Shown here: piece after piece, positions 21,294 to 30,472 of the stretch
How positions within the stretch are numbered: position 1 is the stretch's first letter
Layout of the letters: the number at the start of each line of letters is the position of its first letter
Assembly (NCBI GenBank): GCA_009837185.1
Contig: VXUA01000057.1
Location: 37,422 to 101,421 of the forward strand
Direction: 5' to 3'
Length of the DNA stretch: 64,000 nt
From: Gammaproteobacteria bacterium
GTDB taxonomy: Bacteria; Pseudomonadota; Gammaproteobacteria; Pseudomonadales; Azotimanducaceae
Notes under the pieces: model-generated
Seen by the model: the letters and a program-made list of their open reading frames with translations, nothing else
What the model was told of the DNA's origin: nothing
Database searches by the model: none
Made by a program: the position numbers and the translations under genes

Positions 21294-21503
21294 ACAGCAA
21301 CTTGTCCTGAAGAATCGCGGCACTCACAGGCCGCGTGGCTAATGCTTGTTGAATAGATTGTCCTACTCAGGCAAGCACTATAAATCTGCTAGCAACAGTA
21401 CTTCAACTGGTCTCAAACCCGTAAGTGTGCAGAAGTTCGTTTAACACAGCGTCTAGGAGACTACTATTGAAAGCAACCTACGTCCGCGTTTGATCCGTTT
21501 TCA

Positions 21504-22121
21504 CTAATTTTTGCTAACAGCAACCTCAACGGGTTTTGGGTCAGGTGTGTCGAATTTCGTCGAAAAGAATAGAAAACTCACAATGTAAGTTCCCATATAG
21601 AGCAACCAAACAGCTCCCATTTCTTCGAGAAACCTCAAATCCAGAGTTGACGACACTATTATCGCGATGGGGAATGGAAAAACGTACCTAACCCGTCCGT
21701 TCATAGGAGTCCTGAAAGATTCTGTAATTTTTCTTTGAAAAAATAAAAAACTCAAGGTGTGCCATCCTATAGCACACAACGCCGCTATTCCTATAGCTAT
21801 AAACGGACCTAGATCTGCCAGACCCATCGATACCATTACCAACAGGATAGTGGAAACGAATGTCCTAGTAGAATCGGGCATAGGAATCCTGAACGATTGC
21901 TTAGACTTTCTCAGAAAGAATGCAAAAGAAACGATGTAGGTGCCTGCCGCAAGTATAAACACTATTCCCAAAGCTCCGAAGAGCCCAGCATGCTTTATCA
22001 GACGCGACCATATAACGATCAGGAAGACTACACCGACAAGTAACCAGATCAAAAAACCGGACATAGAATCGTCGGAAGAAGTAGACTCTCTTCCACTACT
22101 TTGAATAGGAGCTTCGTTCAT
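21504..22121 (-). CDS. Hypothetical membrane protein with threefold internal repeat
   Basis: This protein has 205 residues and about six membrane helices after a polar Ser-rich N-terminus. The same element occurs three times at ~59-residue spacing: GTYIVSFAFFLRKSKQSFRIPM at ~60-81 (two residues over a simple helix turn), GWHTLSFLFF...SFRTPM at ~119-140, and GTYIVSFLFFSTKF at ~177-190. Each unit is therefore two helices followed by a basic/aromatic SFR.PM loop, and the third is shortened. I recognise no family. It lies alone between the adenosyltransferase and aceF. Confidence 0.7.
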   Translation of the reverse strand: MNEAPIQSSGRESTSSDDSMSGFLIWLLVGVVFLIVIWSRLIKHAGLFGALGIVFILAAGTYIVSFAFFLRKSKQSFRIPMPDSTRTFVSTILLVMVSMGLADLGPFIAIGIAALCAIGWHTLSFLFFQRKITESFRTPMNGRVRYVFPFPIAIIVSSTLDLRFLEEMGAVWLLYMGTYIVSFLFFSTKFDTPDPKPVEVAVSKN

Positions 22122-22235
22122 TTTCTCATATTTTTTCCTAGTAGCTGAAATCCGCAGGTTTTCTAGAGTCAGAGTCCCCTCTGTAGACCATGTACGTTAC
22201 GAACTCATTCTATACAAAATCCGCATGGTCTCCCC

Positions 22236-23609
22236 CTAGAGAGAAAGCATGCGAATATTTGCTAGCTGAGCACCCAATGCTTGCATAAATCGACCGGCTT
22301 CAGCACCGTTGACCGCGCGGTGATCATACGAAAGCGACAAGGGCAGCATCTGCCGAGGTGTAAACATTCCGTGCATCCAAATCGGCTTCGTCGTTAGTTT
22401 TGATACTCCTAAAATCGCGACCTCTGGTGCGTTGATTATCGGCGTAAAACCGGTTCCGCCAATTGGTCCTAAACTCGATACGGTAAACGTCGCGCCAGCG
22501 AGATCATCTGGTACGAGTTTTTTATCAACTGCAGCTTTGGCCAAGCGTTTTGCTGCTTCAGCAATTTCTCGCACTCCCTTTTTGTCGACATCTCGAATCA
22601 CAGGCACTACTAATCCCTCAGGGGTGTCGACTGCTATACCTATATGAAAGTACTTCTTGATGACAAGGTGGTCAAAGTTAGGATGTATCGACGAGTTAAA
22701 CGTTGGAAATTCCCTCAATATGTTCGCGCAAGCTTTGAGGATGAACGGTAGTGGCGAGAGTCGTTCGGATCGATCCGAAACTTGGCCGTTATATTCACTC
22801 CGGAAGTTCTCCAAGTCTGTGACATCGACTTCGTCTAGTTGTGTGACGTGGGGTAGATTAACCCAACTCTTGTGGAGATTTGCCGCGCCCTTCTTGCGCA
22901 TTCGTGAGAGTGGTACAGTCTCAACTTCTCCAAACTTTGTGAAGTCTGGTAGTTCGATGGGTTCAATCCCTGTCCCACCGGTCTGACTGACTCCAGTTGT
23001 GATTCGCTGCTTTACAAAGACCTTGACATCGTCTTTGAGAATTCTGCCTTTCGCACCCGATCCGGCTACTTCCGTGAGTTGCACACCCAGTTCGCGCGCT
23101 AATTTTCGCACAGCTGGACCTGCATAGACGAGAGTAGTGTCCGTTTCTACGGTTCGCTCAGTCTCGACTCTTTGAGACGGAGGTGTAGGAGTTGGAGGGG
23201 TCGATGGCGTAGGTGGTGTTGGAGGTGTCGGAGGTGTTGGTGGAGTCGGTAGTTCTATCTCATCAGTTGGGCTAGTTTTGTCTTCTGTTGTTGTCTGCGG
23301 TTCCGGTTCTGTAGGTTGCGCCTCGGTAGTCGGGGCTTGCTCGTCAGTTTCACCCGAGTCGGTGGCTTCACTCTCGGCTTCTACCACGACGATGTGATCA
23401 CCGGTGTTTACAACTGCTTCCAGCTCAACCAGTACTTCCTTGATCTGTCCAGCGATAGGAGCTGGCACTTCCATTGAAGCTTTATCCGATTCTATTACGA
23501 TCAATGCGTCTCCGACGGCAATTGAGTCACCTTCACTGACACATACTTCTATAACTTCAACATCGGCGGCATCGCCGATGTCTGGAATCTCAACTTTGAT
23601 TGTGGTCAT
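22236..23609 (-). CDS. aceF: Dihydrolipoamide acetyltransferase (pyruvate dehydrogenase E2)
   Basis: This is the core acetyltransferase of the pyruvate dehydrogenase complex. It has 457 residues: one lipoyl domain with the lipoylated lysine at ~43 (ESDKAS), a long Pro/Thr-rich swinging linker, a peripheral subunit-binding domain (AGPAVRKLAREL...GRILKDDV) and the catalytic domain with DHRAVNGA near the end. His and Asn at this active-site motif are usual in proteobacterial E2p. E. coli has three lipoyl domains; only one is present here. The start overlaps the aceE stop by four bases, so the two are translationally coupled. No E3 (lpd) gene is in the window. Confidence 0.97.
   Translation of the reverse strand: MTTIKVEIPDIGDAADVEVIEVCVSEGDSIAVGDALIVIESDKASMEVPAPIAGQIKEVLVELEAVVNTGDHIVVVEAESEATDSGETDEQAPTTEAQPTEPEPQTTTEDKTSPTDEIELPTPPTPPTPPTPPTPSTPPTPTPPSQRVETERTVETDTTLVYAGPAVRKLARELGVQLTEVAGSGAKGRILKDDVKVFVKQRITTGVSQTGGTGIEPIELPDFTKFGEVETVPLSRMRKKGAANLHKSWVNLPHVTQLDEVDVTDLENFRSEYNGQVSDRSERLSPLPFILKACANILREFPTFNSSIHPNFDHLVIKKYFHIGIAVDTPEGLVVPVIRDVDKKGVREIAEAAKRLAKAAVDKKLVPDDLAGATFTVSSLGPIGGTGFTPIINAPEVAILGVSKLTTKPIWMHGMFTPRQMLPLSLSYDHRAVNGAEAGRFMQALGAQLANIRMLSL
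23178..23252 (-). repeat. Pro/Thr codon repeat in aceF linker
   Basis: Degenerate GGAGGTGTC/T-type units on the + strand encode a (Pro-Pro-Thr)-like run on the - strand between the lipoyl and subunit-binding domains. Such low-complexity linkers readily change length. Confidence 0.7.
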
Positions 23610-26275
23610 GCTAACCTTGGATCTTCCTTGCGTACATCAATTGCTAAGTCCTTTATCGCTTTCTGCACTTCCTTTGCTGGAACTACTTGTGCATCCATAA
23701 GTTCTTTCAATGCCGCTAAGATAATGTAATTCTGGTCGACTTCAAAATGCCGTCGTAGATTGGCTCGCGTGTCGCTACGACCAAACCCGTCAGTACCCAA
23801 CACGCGGTACGGAGCGTCGAAGAATCCTCGAATAGAGTCAGCATGGGACTTCATGTAATCGGTTGCGGCGATGTTCGGTATAGTCCCATCCAAAACAGTA
23901 CCAACGTACGGTCTCTTTGGTTCCTTAGTGGGATTCAACAAGTTCCTGCGTTCCGTGGAAGTTCCATCTCTTGCCAACTCGGTGAAACTCGTGACACTGA
24001 ATACACGAGTTGAAACATCGTAGTCCTCTGCCAATCTTTGACCCGCATGTAACACTTGTTGAAGAATCGTCCCACTTCCAAGTAAATTCACTACACGACC
24101 ACTCGCTCTTTTTTCGTCGCCAAAAGTCTTGAAAGGATAGATGCCCTTCAATATGCCCTCTTCCACTCCCTTCGGCATCGCTGGTTGCTCGTAGTTTTCG
24201 TTCATTAACGTAATGTAGTAGAAAACATGCTCACTTTCCTCGAACATGCGTCTTATACCTTCATTGATGATGACGGCTAATTCATAAGCAAAGCCAGGAT
24301 CGTATGAGATACAGCAAGGAATCGTACTCGCGAGTACGTGACTATGTCCGTCTTGGTGTTGCAAACCCTCGCCGTTGAGCGTCGTTCGACCCGCCGTTGC
24401 TCCCAACAGAAAACCTCGGGCTTGCATATCTCCTGCTAACCACGAAAGATCACCTACACGTTGAAATCCAAACATGGAATAAAAAATGTAGAACGGAATG
24501 AGTGTGTATCGATGCGTGCTATACGAGGTCGCCGCCGCTAACCATGCCGAAAATGCACCTGCTTCGTTGATTCCTTCTTCCAATACCTGACCCGTCCTAG
24601 ATTCACGATAAGCAGTGAGTTCGCCCGAGTCAACTGGTTCATAAAGCTGACCTTCCGAGGAATAGATTCCAAGTTGTTGGAACATACCTTCCATCCCAAA
24701 CGTGCGTGCTTCGTCGGGAATGATCGGAACAATTCGATCTTTGATTTCCTTGTTCCGCAACAAGGTAGCCAGAATGCGAACAAAAGCCATGGTAGTGGAA
24801 ATCGCGCGTCCTCGAGAACCTTCGATCTGCGCCTTGAAAGTACTTAAACCGGGGGCTGCAAAGCGTTCTTCAATCTCCACTCTATGCGGTATTGGTCCTC
24901 CTAACTTTTCCCGCCGAGACTGCAGATAAACCATCTCTGGGCTACCCTCTGGAGGACGATAGTAAGGCACATCGTTAAGGTCTTCATCACTGATGGGAAT
25001 GTTGAATCGATCGCGGAAGTGTTTAAGTTCCTCAAAGTTCAACTTCTTGACCTGATGAGTCTTATTCTCGGCTTCGCCGGCATCGCCCATGCCGTAGCCT
25101 TTGACTGTTTTGACTAATATCGCGGTGGGTTGACCTTGATGCTTAATCGCGCGTTCATACGCAGCGTAAACTTTATATGGGTCGTGTCCGCCACGATTGA
25201 GTTGCTCAATCGCTTCGTCAGACATGTCTTGAACCAGCTCTTTGGTCTCCGGATACTTCCCAAAGAACTCATCTCGGGTGTACTGAGAACCCTTCGCTTT
25301 GCAGTTTTGGTAGACACCGTCGACCGTTTCGTCCATGAGTTGTTGTAGTACGCCGGTATTATCCCGTGCGATTAACGGATCCCAGTACCGACCCCAAACG
25401 ACTTTGATGACATTCCAGCCTGAGCCGCGAAATTCACCTTCAAGCTCTTGAATAATCTTCCCGTTTCCTCGAACTGGACCATCGAGGCGTTGGAGATTGC
25501 AATTAACAACGAAAATGAGGTTGTCCAAGCACTCTTGACCAGCGAGTGAGAGTGCGCCTAGAGATTCCGGTTCGTCGCACTCACCATCACCGAGAAAAGC
25601 CCAAACCTTGCGATCGCCCATAGGAACCAAACCACGAGCGTCGAGATATTTCATTACATGGGCTTGGTAAATTGCTTGGATCGGTCCCAACCCCATGGAT
25701 ACAGTAGGAAACTGCCAATAATCAGGCATCAGTCGAGGGTGGGGATATGAAGACAGACCATCACCACCGGTCTCTTGCCGGAATAGGTCTAACTGTTCTT
25801 CGCTAATTCGCCCTTCGAGATAAGAGCGCGCATAGATTCCCGGCGAACTGTGTCCCTGGTAATACACCAAATCGCCCGCGCTATCCTCTGTAGGACCACG
25901 GAAAACGTGATTAAAACCAACGTCATACAATGTCGCAGCCGAGGCAAACGTCGAGATATGACCACCTAAATCGCCGTCTTTGCGATTCGCACGCACTACC
26001 ATCGCGAGGGCGTTCCACCGCGTCATACTGCGAATACGGCGTTCGATGTATGGGTCTCCCGGTAAAGGAACCTGTTGCTCGATGGGGATCGTATTTCGGT
26101 ACGGTGTTGTTAAGTTGGGTAAAGGAGTACCTAATTGCGCCGCGCGCGCAGACAGTTGTTTGAGCAAAAATGAAGCGCGCTCTTGACCACCAAACTCCAA
26201 GACGTTATCCAGCGCACTGAGCCACTCTCGCGTCTCTTCCGGATTTTGATCTCTATGTTGCGTGCCGTCTGCCAT
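23606..26275 (-). CDS. aceE: Pyruvate dehydrogenase E1, homodimeric type
   Basis: This thiamine-diphosphate enzyme decarboxylates pyruvate and acetylates the lipoyl domain of AceF. It has 889 residues, the normal homodimeric length. The thiamine-binding motif GDGECDEPESLG followed by NLIFVVNCNLQRLDGPVRGN is intact, as are the N-terminal ENIERR-like region PYIERRIRSMTRWNA and the C-terminal FGRSDTRANLRRHFEVD. It is first in the aceE-aceF operon and overlaps aceF by four bases. A good sigma70 promoter lies about 150 bases upstream. Confidence 0.98.
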   Translation of the reverse strand: MADGTQHRDQNPEETREWLSALDNVLEFGGQERASFLLKQLSARAAQLGTPLPNLTTPYRNTIPIEQQVPLPGDPYIERRIRSMTRWNALAMVVRANRKDGDLGGHISTFASAATLYDVGFNHVFRGPTEDSAGDLVYYQGHSSPGIYARSYLEGRISEEQLDLFRQETGGDGLSSYPHPRLMPDYWQFPTVSMGLGPIQAIYQAHVMKYLDARGLVPMGDRKVWAFLGDGECDEPESLGALSLAGQECLDNLIFVVNCNLQRLDGPVRGNGKIIQELEGEFRGSGWNVIKVVWGRYWDPLIARDNTGVLQQLMDETVDGVYQNCKAKGSQYTRDEFFGKYPETKELVQDMSDEAIEQLNRGGHDPYKVYAAYERAIKHQGQPTAILVKTVKGYGMGDAGEAENKTHQVKKLNFEELKHFRDRFNIPISDEDLNDVPYYRPPEGSPEMVYLQSRREKLGGPIPHRVEIEERFAAPGLSTFKAQIEGSRGRAISTTMAFVRILATLLRNKEIKDRIVPIIPDEARTFGMEGMFQQLGIYSSEGQLYEPVDSGELTAYRESRTGQVLEEGINEAGAFSAWLAAATSYSTHRYTLIPFYIFYSMFGFQRVGDLSWLAGDMQARGFLLGATAGRTTLNGEGLQHQDGHSHVLASTIPCCISYDPGFAYELAVIINEGIRRMFEESEHVFYYITLMNENYEQPAMPKGVEEGILKGIYPFKTFGDEKRASGRVVNLLGSGTILQQVLHAGQRLAEDYDVSTRVFSVTSFTELARDGTSTERRNLLNPTKEPKRPYVGTVLDGTIPNIAATDYMKSHADSIRGFFDAPYRVLGTDGFGRSDTRANLRRHFEVDQNYIILAALKELMDAQVVPAKEVQKAIKDLAIDVRKEDPRLA

Positions 26276-26420
26276 GAACGTTGTAAATTACTGAACAGCG
26301 AGCATTATAGAACGTAGTATGTAACAGGGAGTCCGATTACGATTCAAACCCTATCTCAAATGCGACCTGTCTTAGACAAACTTGTTCCGACTAGCGCAAC
26401 GTATGAACAATCCTGAGTTG

Positions 26421-26450
26421 ATTATCTGTAGTAGAATATTGCTGTGTCAA
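26421..26450 (-). promoter_or_regulatory. Predicted sigma70 promoter of aceEF
   Basis: On the - strand a perfect TTGACA (26450-26445) is spaced 18 bases from GATAAT (26426-26421). Transcription would start near 26413, leaving a leader of about 140 bases before the aceE ATG. No PdhR-type operator was recognised. Confidence 0.65.
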
Positions 26451-26471
26451 TACTGACAAGTCGGCAAATCA

Positions 26472-26687
26472 TTGATCCTTACGAAGAAAGTTAAACGTGT
26501 TATTTGGCTGTTTTGGGGTGGTCTGTTCTTTTTAAACTTGACCGCCACTACTGGAGCATACATTTTCTGTGCATTCTCTACTCAGTTATATTTGATCATG
26601 ATTGGGGGAACAGCACTTCTAGCTCTTGCTGGAGTGTTTTCTTTACGGTTTTCAATGTCACAGGTAGAAAAAAGTCTTCGAGATTGA
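26472..26687 (+). CDS. Small two-helix membrane protein, hypothetical
   Basis: This is a 71-residue frame with a TTG start, a basic N-terminus (LTKKVKR) and two hydrophobic segments (about 11-33 and 40-60). Its features are those of a small inner-membrane protein, but there is no convincing ribosome site. It begins just outside the divergent aceEF promoter. It could be genuine or a chance frame. Confidence 0.45.
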   Translation: MILTKKVKRVIWLFWGGLFFLNLTATTGAYIFCAFSTQLYLIMIGGTALLALAGVFSLRFSMSQVEKSLRD

Positions 26688-26928
26688 AAGATAGCGTGAA
26701 AGTTCATATCAAGCAAAGTCTCGTGTGCCGCTAATCTGAATGCACTGTTCCTATACGTCATTGATCGTGTAGCAAGAATTCGATTCTCTGTAGATTGGAG
26801 AAGAGTACGTTCGATAGATCGACGATTCTGAACAACCTCATCCGGTTAATCATTCAAAATTGGGTTCAATAGCGATCGACGTAGCCCGATTCGTATCGCT
26901 AGTGGAATGTGAGCTTGAGCGAGCGGTA

Positions 26929-27525
26929 CTACGTTTCTTGTAGAAGACTAAGTTTGCGCAATCTGTCCTTGAACATCGGCCAATCAAACTGCGGTCCTGG
27001 ATCCCATTTTCGATCAGGTGCTATTTCGTTGTGGCCAACGATCCGATGTGGTTGAATGCAAGGATAGCGATCCATCAAAACTCGTGTGATCGTAATCAGT
27101 GCAGAATATTGATTTTCGGTAAACTGTACTCTTTCAGTCCCCTCTAGTTCGATCCCAATTCCAAAATTATTACACTCATCTTGTCCTTGGAACGAAGACT
27201 CTCCCGCATGCCATGCACGTCGATCAAAGGGTACGAACTGCGTGATTTTTCCGTTTCGGTCGATAAAGACATGGCTCGATACGCGTACGCCATCCAAGGA
27301 AGAATAACTTGGATGTGCACCAGAGTCTAGCGAATTCGTGAATAATCTTTCAACTTCACCTGTTCCAAATTCACCCGGTGGTAAAGATATTGCGTGGATT
27401 ACAAGCAAAGAAATATCATATCCCATAGGACGTTCGTCCTGATTCGGACTTGGAATCCGGCGCACGCGATCCAACCAATGATCTTCTGTAATTCTTAAGT
27501 CGTTTACCGCTTCAATATTTACCAT
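26929..27525 (-). CDS. ampD: 1,6-anhydro-N-acetylmuramyl-L-alanine amidase AmpD
   Basis: This cytoplasmic zinc amidase removes stem peptides from anhydro-muropeptides during peptidoglycan recycling. It has 198 residues. The metal ligands seen in characterised AmpD are present: His in LLVIHAISLPPG (~45), and His and Asp ten residues apart in VGHNEIAPDRKWDPG. Also typical are SSHVFIDRNG and WHAGES. Thirteen bases separate its start from the divergent nadC start. The nadC-ampD-aceE-aceF grouping matches the E. coli arrangement except for inserted or missing genes (no ampE, pdhR or lpd here). Confidence 0.95.
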   Translation of the reverse strand: MVNIEAVNDLRITEDHWLDRVRRIPSPNQDERPMGYDISLLVIHAISLPPGEFGTGEVERLFTNSLDSGAHPSYSSLDGVRVSSHVFIDRNGKITQFVPFDRRAWHAGESSFQGQDECNNFGIGIELEGTERVQFTENQYSALITITRVLMDRYPCIQPHRIVGHNEIAPDRKWDPGPQFDWPMFKDRLRKLSLLQET

Positions 27526-27538
27526 ATGTGATGAGTAG

Positions 27539-28393
27539 GTGAAAGTACCTCAAGAAGTTGTCTCTGCTAACGTGCGCGCAGCACTAGACGAGGATCTTGG
27601 TCCAGGCGATTTGCACGCCGTACTGGTTGACTCTTCCAGGTGCAGCAACGCGCACGTGATTACTCGTTCTCAGGGAATATTATGCGGTCAAGATTGGGTT
27701 AATGAAACCCTCCGACAGAGTTCCGACGAAATCACTTCTTTGTGGCACGTCGAAGATGGTGCTACTATTTCGCGTAGCGACAAGATTGTCACCTTAAACG
27801 GACCCTGTCATGTTCTATTACGAGTAGAACGGACGATGTTGAATTTTCTCCAACTGCTCTCCGGCACTGCCACTCGAGTCCATGAGTTTGCTACGTTTAT
27901 TCAACACACTTCAGCTCGCATTTTGGATACGCGCAAAACTCTCCCAGGACTAAGATATGCGCAGAAATATGCGGTGCTCACTGGTGGTGGTTCAAACCAT
28001 CGTTTTGGACTCTTTGACGCATTCCTCATCAAGGAAAATCATATTCTTAGCGCCGGTGGAATTTCGACCGCACTTCAACTAGCCCGAAAAGGACACCCCA
28101 ACCGCTTCTTGGAGATTGAAGTTGAGACTCTGCCAGAATTAGAGGAAGCACTACAGGGATTTCCCGATCGAATTATGCTGGATAACTTTTCGTTGCCTCA
28201 GCTGAAGGAAGCGATTCAAATCGCGAGAGACTTCGACCGTGTACACGACAAACACACGGAATTGGAGGCTTCTGGTCAAATCAATCTGTCGAACATAGTC
28301 GCAGTCGCAGAAACAGGTATTGATTGCATCTCCTTGGGTACGCTCACAAAAGACGTAGCGGCACTAGATTTTTCGATGCGCATTCAGGAGTGA
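27539..28393 (+). CDS. nadC: Quinolinate phosphoribosyltransferase (nicotinate-nucleotide pyrophosphorylase)
   Basis: This enzyme converts quinolinate and PRPP to nicotinate mononucleotide in de novo NAD synthesis. It has 284 residues and begins at a GTG. Diagnostic segments are EDLGPGDLH near the start, ERTMLNFLQLLSGTAT, LDTRKTLPGLRYAQKYAV, GGGSNHRFGLFDAFLIKENH and the C-terminal TGIDCISLGTLTK. It is divergent from ampD with a 13-base gap, so the two promoters or leaders must overlap the neighbouring gene. Confidence 0.97.
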   Translation: MKVPQEVVSANVRAALDEDLGPGDLHAVLVDSSRCSNAHVITRSQGILCGQDWVNETLRQSSDEITSLWHVEDGATISRSDKIVTLNGPCHVLLRVERTMLNFLQLLSGTATRVHEFATFIQHTSARILDTRKTLPGLRYAQKYAVLTGGGSNHRFGLFDAFLIKENHILSAGGISTALQLARKGHPNRFLEIEVETLPELEEALQGFPDRIMLDNFSLPQLKEAIQIARDFDRVHDKHTELEASGQINLSNIVAVAETGIDCISLGTLTKDVAALDFSMRIQE

Positions 28394-28448
28394 TTTAAAA
28401 CCAACTTCCTTGGGTCGCTCGACACATCCAGAGCTCATTACTTTAGCT

Positions 28449-29711
28449 CTAAGGTACCTCTACCGATACCTTCGCCAAGTTTAATGCAATTTTCATGTCG
28501 GAGTGTACGAACGCGGGTTCGTAGTTCAAGATATCTCGGTCAGTCATACCTACCTGCACACATCTTTGTCGCCATGTGTTTTGAATCTTCGTCGCCATTT
28601 CAAATGCCATCCCCGATGCAATTTGTTCTTCGATCTCAAACAATGGTGCCACTTCAATTGCAGCTTGAATCGATGGTTGCAATCCGCTTAATTCACTGAT
28701 ACCTGTCTTAAGGTGTGTTCGTCCAAATGGCTGAGGATTGATATCAAAGGCTGGCGATAAGCTCCACCTTCCTGGTTGCGTCCATAAAAAGCCGTGGTTC
28801 TTCATATGATCGTCGGTATTGGATACCAAAATGGTGAACAAGACTCGTAGGTAGAGTTCTTTGAGCTCCGCAAGTGTCTGCTCTCCATTTCCGCAGTGCC
28901 CGCGCATCACGTCTACCAAATCCGTGTAGTAGGTAGGTTCGGTGTCATCCCTGAGGTCGATAAAACTGCGTCCTGAAATATAGGGAACGCGATTCGAACC
29001 CTTGCGGTCGAAACGATGAATGATCGCCACAGGATGGGTTGAGTCTTCTAGTTCTAACTTAGCTGTGCTTGCTCGAATGCCTACATCCTTTGCCAATCGT
29101 AAAGTGGCAACCTCCAATCGTTCCACAGGCAATTCGTCTTTAACTGAACTGTACTTTGCAATTGAAAGTGTATGGCCATCATAGACTACAGATTTTGGGC
29201 GAGCTCCACCAAGACTGTCTCCAGTGCCGCGTAACTGGCGAGCGACTAGGCTAACGTCGCTATCTCGTGATTCAAAATCTTGGTTGAGACGACGTAAGTC
29301 AACCAGAGAGTGAATTCTGGGTGTGGGCGGGCTGTCAGTCGATCTGATTTGACCATTTTCGTCTACAAAGCGCAAAGCTCCAGTACGAGTATCATCGTTT
29401 GCACTCAACAAGCACTCTAATTCATTCGGGACACGTCCCAACGCAGCTTGAATCACGCTCCGGCCCCAATTATCTGGTGCTGCATCCGATATAGGACTCG
29501 GCAGGACGTTTCGACCACTACCGGAGAAAGATACCCAGGTACTCGTCAATGGCAGTTTTGGTGAGAGTGGGAAAGCTGATGGATTCGCGATCCAGTTCTC
29601 ATCATAGGAAAATGCAGAATGTGGGCGTAAAGGATTCTCATCGAAAATCAGCTCTCCGACGACGTGCCGCGCATTGCCCACAACCACCTGAATTCGTCGT
29701 TTCTGCGACAT
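28449..29711 (-). CDS. hipA: HipA-family serine/threonine kinase toxin
   Basis: This is a probable persistence toxin. HipA kinases phosphorylate glutamyl-tRNA synthetase or related targets and block translation. It has 420 residues, near the E. coli length (440). Visible kinase features are the GGARPKSVV loop, IIHRFDRKG, the catalytic NTDDHMKNHGFLW and the metal-binding LSPAFDINP. The N-terminal HipA-N region with FPLSPKLPL is also present. Its ATG overlaps the antitoxin stop by one base (TAATG), so production depends on the antitoxin gene. All catalytic residues look intact. Confidence 0.92.
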   Translation of the reverse strand: MSQKRRIQVVVGNARHVVGELIFDENPLRPHSAFSYDENWIANPSAFPLSPKLPLTSTWVSFSGSGRNVLPSPISDAAPDNWGRSVIQAALGRVPNELECLLSANDDTRTGALRFVDENGQIRSTDSPPTPRIHSLVDLRRLNQDFESRDSDVSLVARQLRGTGDSLGGARPKSVVYDGHTLSIAKYSSVKDELPVERLEVATLRLAKDVGIRASTAKLELEDSTHPVAIIHRFDRKGSNRVPYISGRSFIDLRDDTEPTYYTDLVDVMRGHCGNGEQTLAELKELYLRVLFTILVSNTDDHMKNHGFLWTQPGRWSLSPAFDINPQPFGRTHLKTGISELSGLQPSIQAAIEVAPLFEIEEQIASGMAFEMATKIQNTWRQRCVQVGMTDRDILNYEPAFVHSDMKIALNLAKVSVEVP

Positions 29712-30067
29712 TAGAACGAAATCACCTCGTATTCAGCGTTGGGAGAAGCTCTTACTTTCTCTGGACGTTTTGCCGAGCGCACGCGTTGAGGCATCAGCAC
29801 CATGTCCATGGTTGCGCCAATTTCGTCTCCTGATGGTGCTAACACCTGTTCTAGTTTCGGAAGGCTGTTCAGAGCGAGAAATGCCATGGCAATGTTGCCT
29901 AACGAAACGCCGGGATCGCCAGCTTCAATTCGTTGTACAGTGCCGATGGACACTCCCATATTCATTGCTAAGTCTTTCTGTGACAACCGACGACGGATGC
30001 GCGCTGTTCGCACATCGTCGCCTATTCTCGTGATTGCTCTGGATATAGATCTTGAATACTGTTTCAT
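29711..30067 (-). CDS. HipB-like helix-turn-helix antitoxin
   Basis: This DNA-binding partner has 118 residues, with a Cro/C1-type HTH near 20-75 (RRRLSQKDLAMNMGVSIGTVQRIEAGDPGVSLGNIAMA, in pieces). It would neutralise the HipA kinase and repress the pair. A C-terminal tail ending AEYEVISF is longer than in E. coli HipB (88 residues). It is first in a two-gene operon with the one-base TAATG overlap. A palindromic candidate operator lies 60 bases upstream. Confidence 0.88.
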   Translation of the reverse strand: MKQYSRSISRAITRIGDDVRTARIRRRLSQKDLAMNMGVSIGTVQRIEAGDPGVSLGNIAMAFLALNSLPKLEQVLAPSGDEIGATMDMVLMPQRVRSAKRPEKVRASPNAEYEVISF

Positions 30068-30127
30068 ACCTAATTATTCGCTTTAATACCTTATATATAG
30101 TTTATTATATTGTTTTATATTAGATAT

Positions 30128-30151
30128 ACAACTTGTTATACAACAGGTTGT
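30128..30151. promoter_or_regulatory. Palindrome upstream of hipBA, candidate operator
   Basis: Ten-base arms ACAACTTGTT and AACAGGTTGT (one mismatch when paired) around ATAC. It lies in the very AT-rich leader before the antitoxin gene, the usual place for HipB autoregulation, though the sequence is unlike the E. coli TATCC-N8-GGATA operator. Confidence 0.4.
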
Positions 30152-30472
30152 GAATGTTAAGAAAATTGATGGGGAGCTAGGAAATCGGTTTCAACCACTT
30201 TTTTTACTTGCGATCCGAATAATTTCGCTGCTTCAAAGGCGAGCTACACACAACAAGGCAAGCTCACTCATTGCGATACATTCTGTTGGTCTCCAATACT
30301 TTGACGCTTCATCAACGTACGGTGCGCACACGCAACACTCTATCCAGCAGTGCTACTACCAACACCGACACATTCAACAGGATGTCTGTGTTACTTTTTG
30401 GACAATAACTCAGACAAATAACTTAAATCGAGTCTATTGGTTCTCTTTGTTGAATTAAAAGTAAGAACAACA
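30152..30472. other. Intergenic region between hipBA and sodC
   Basis: About 320 bases (405 counting the hip leader) with no supported gene. A 102-residue frame at 30150-30458 has no ribosome site and an unnatural composition rich in His and Gln. Confidence 0.5.

Noticed and set aside
22236..22330. Asn in place of Asp in the AceF active-site motif DHRAVNGA
   Set aside because: Asn at this place is normal in proteobacterial pyruvate-type E2 enzymes, so it is not a defect.
23178..23252. Short repeated units that might be a CRISPR or tandem-repeat array
   Set aside because: They are in frame and encode the Pro/Thr-rich linker of AceF; there are no spacers.
28985..29000. A GATTCGAACC string resembling the T-arm of a tRNA
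   Set aside because: It lies inside the hipA kinase gene (encoding RKGSNRVP) and no acceptor or anticodon arm can be built around it.
30150..30458. 102-residue open frame on the + strand
   Set aside because: It has no ribosome-binding site, no domain character and a skewed His/Gln/Tyr composition, and it starts inside the hip palindrome.
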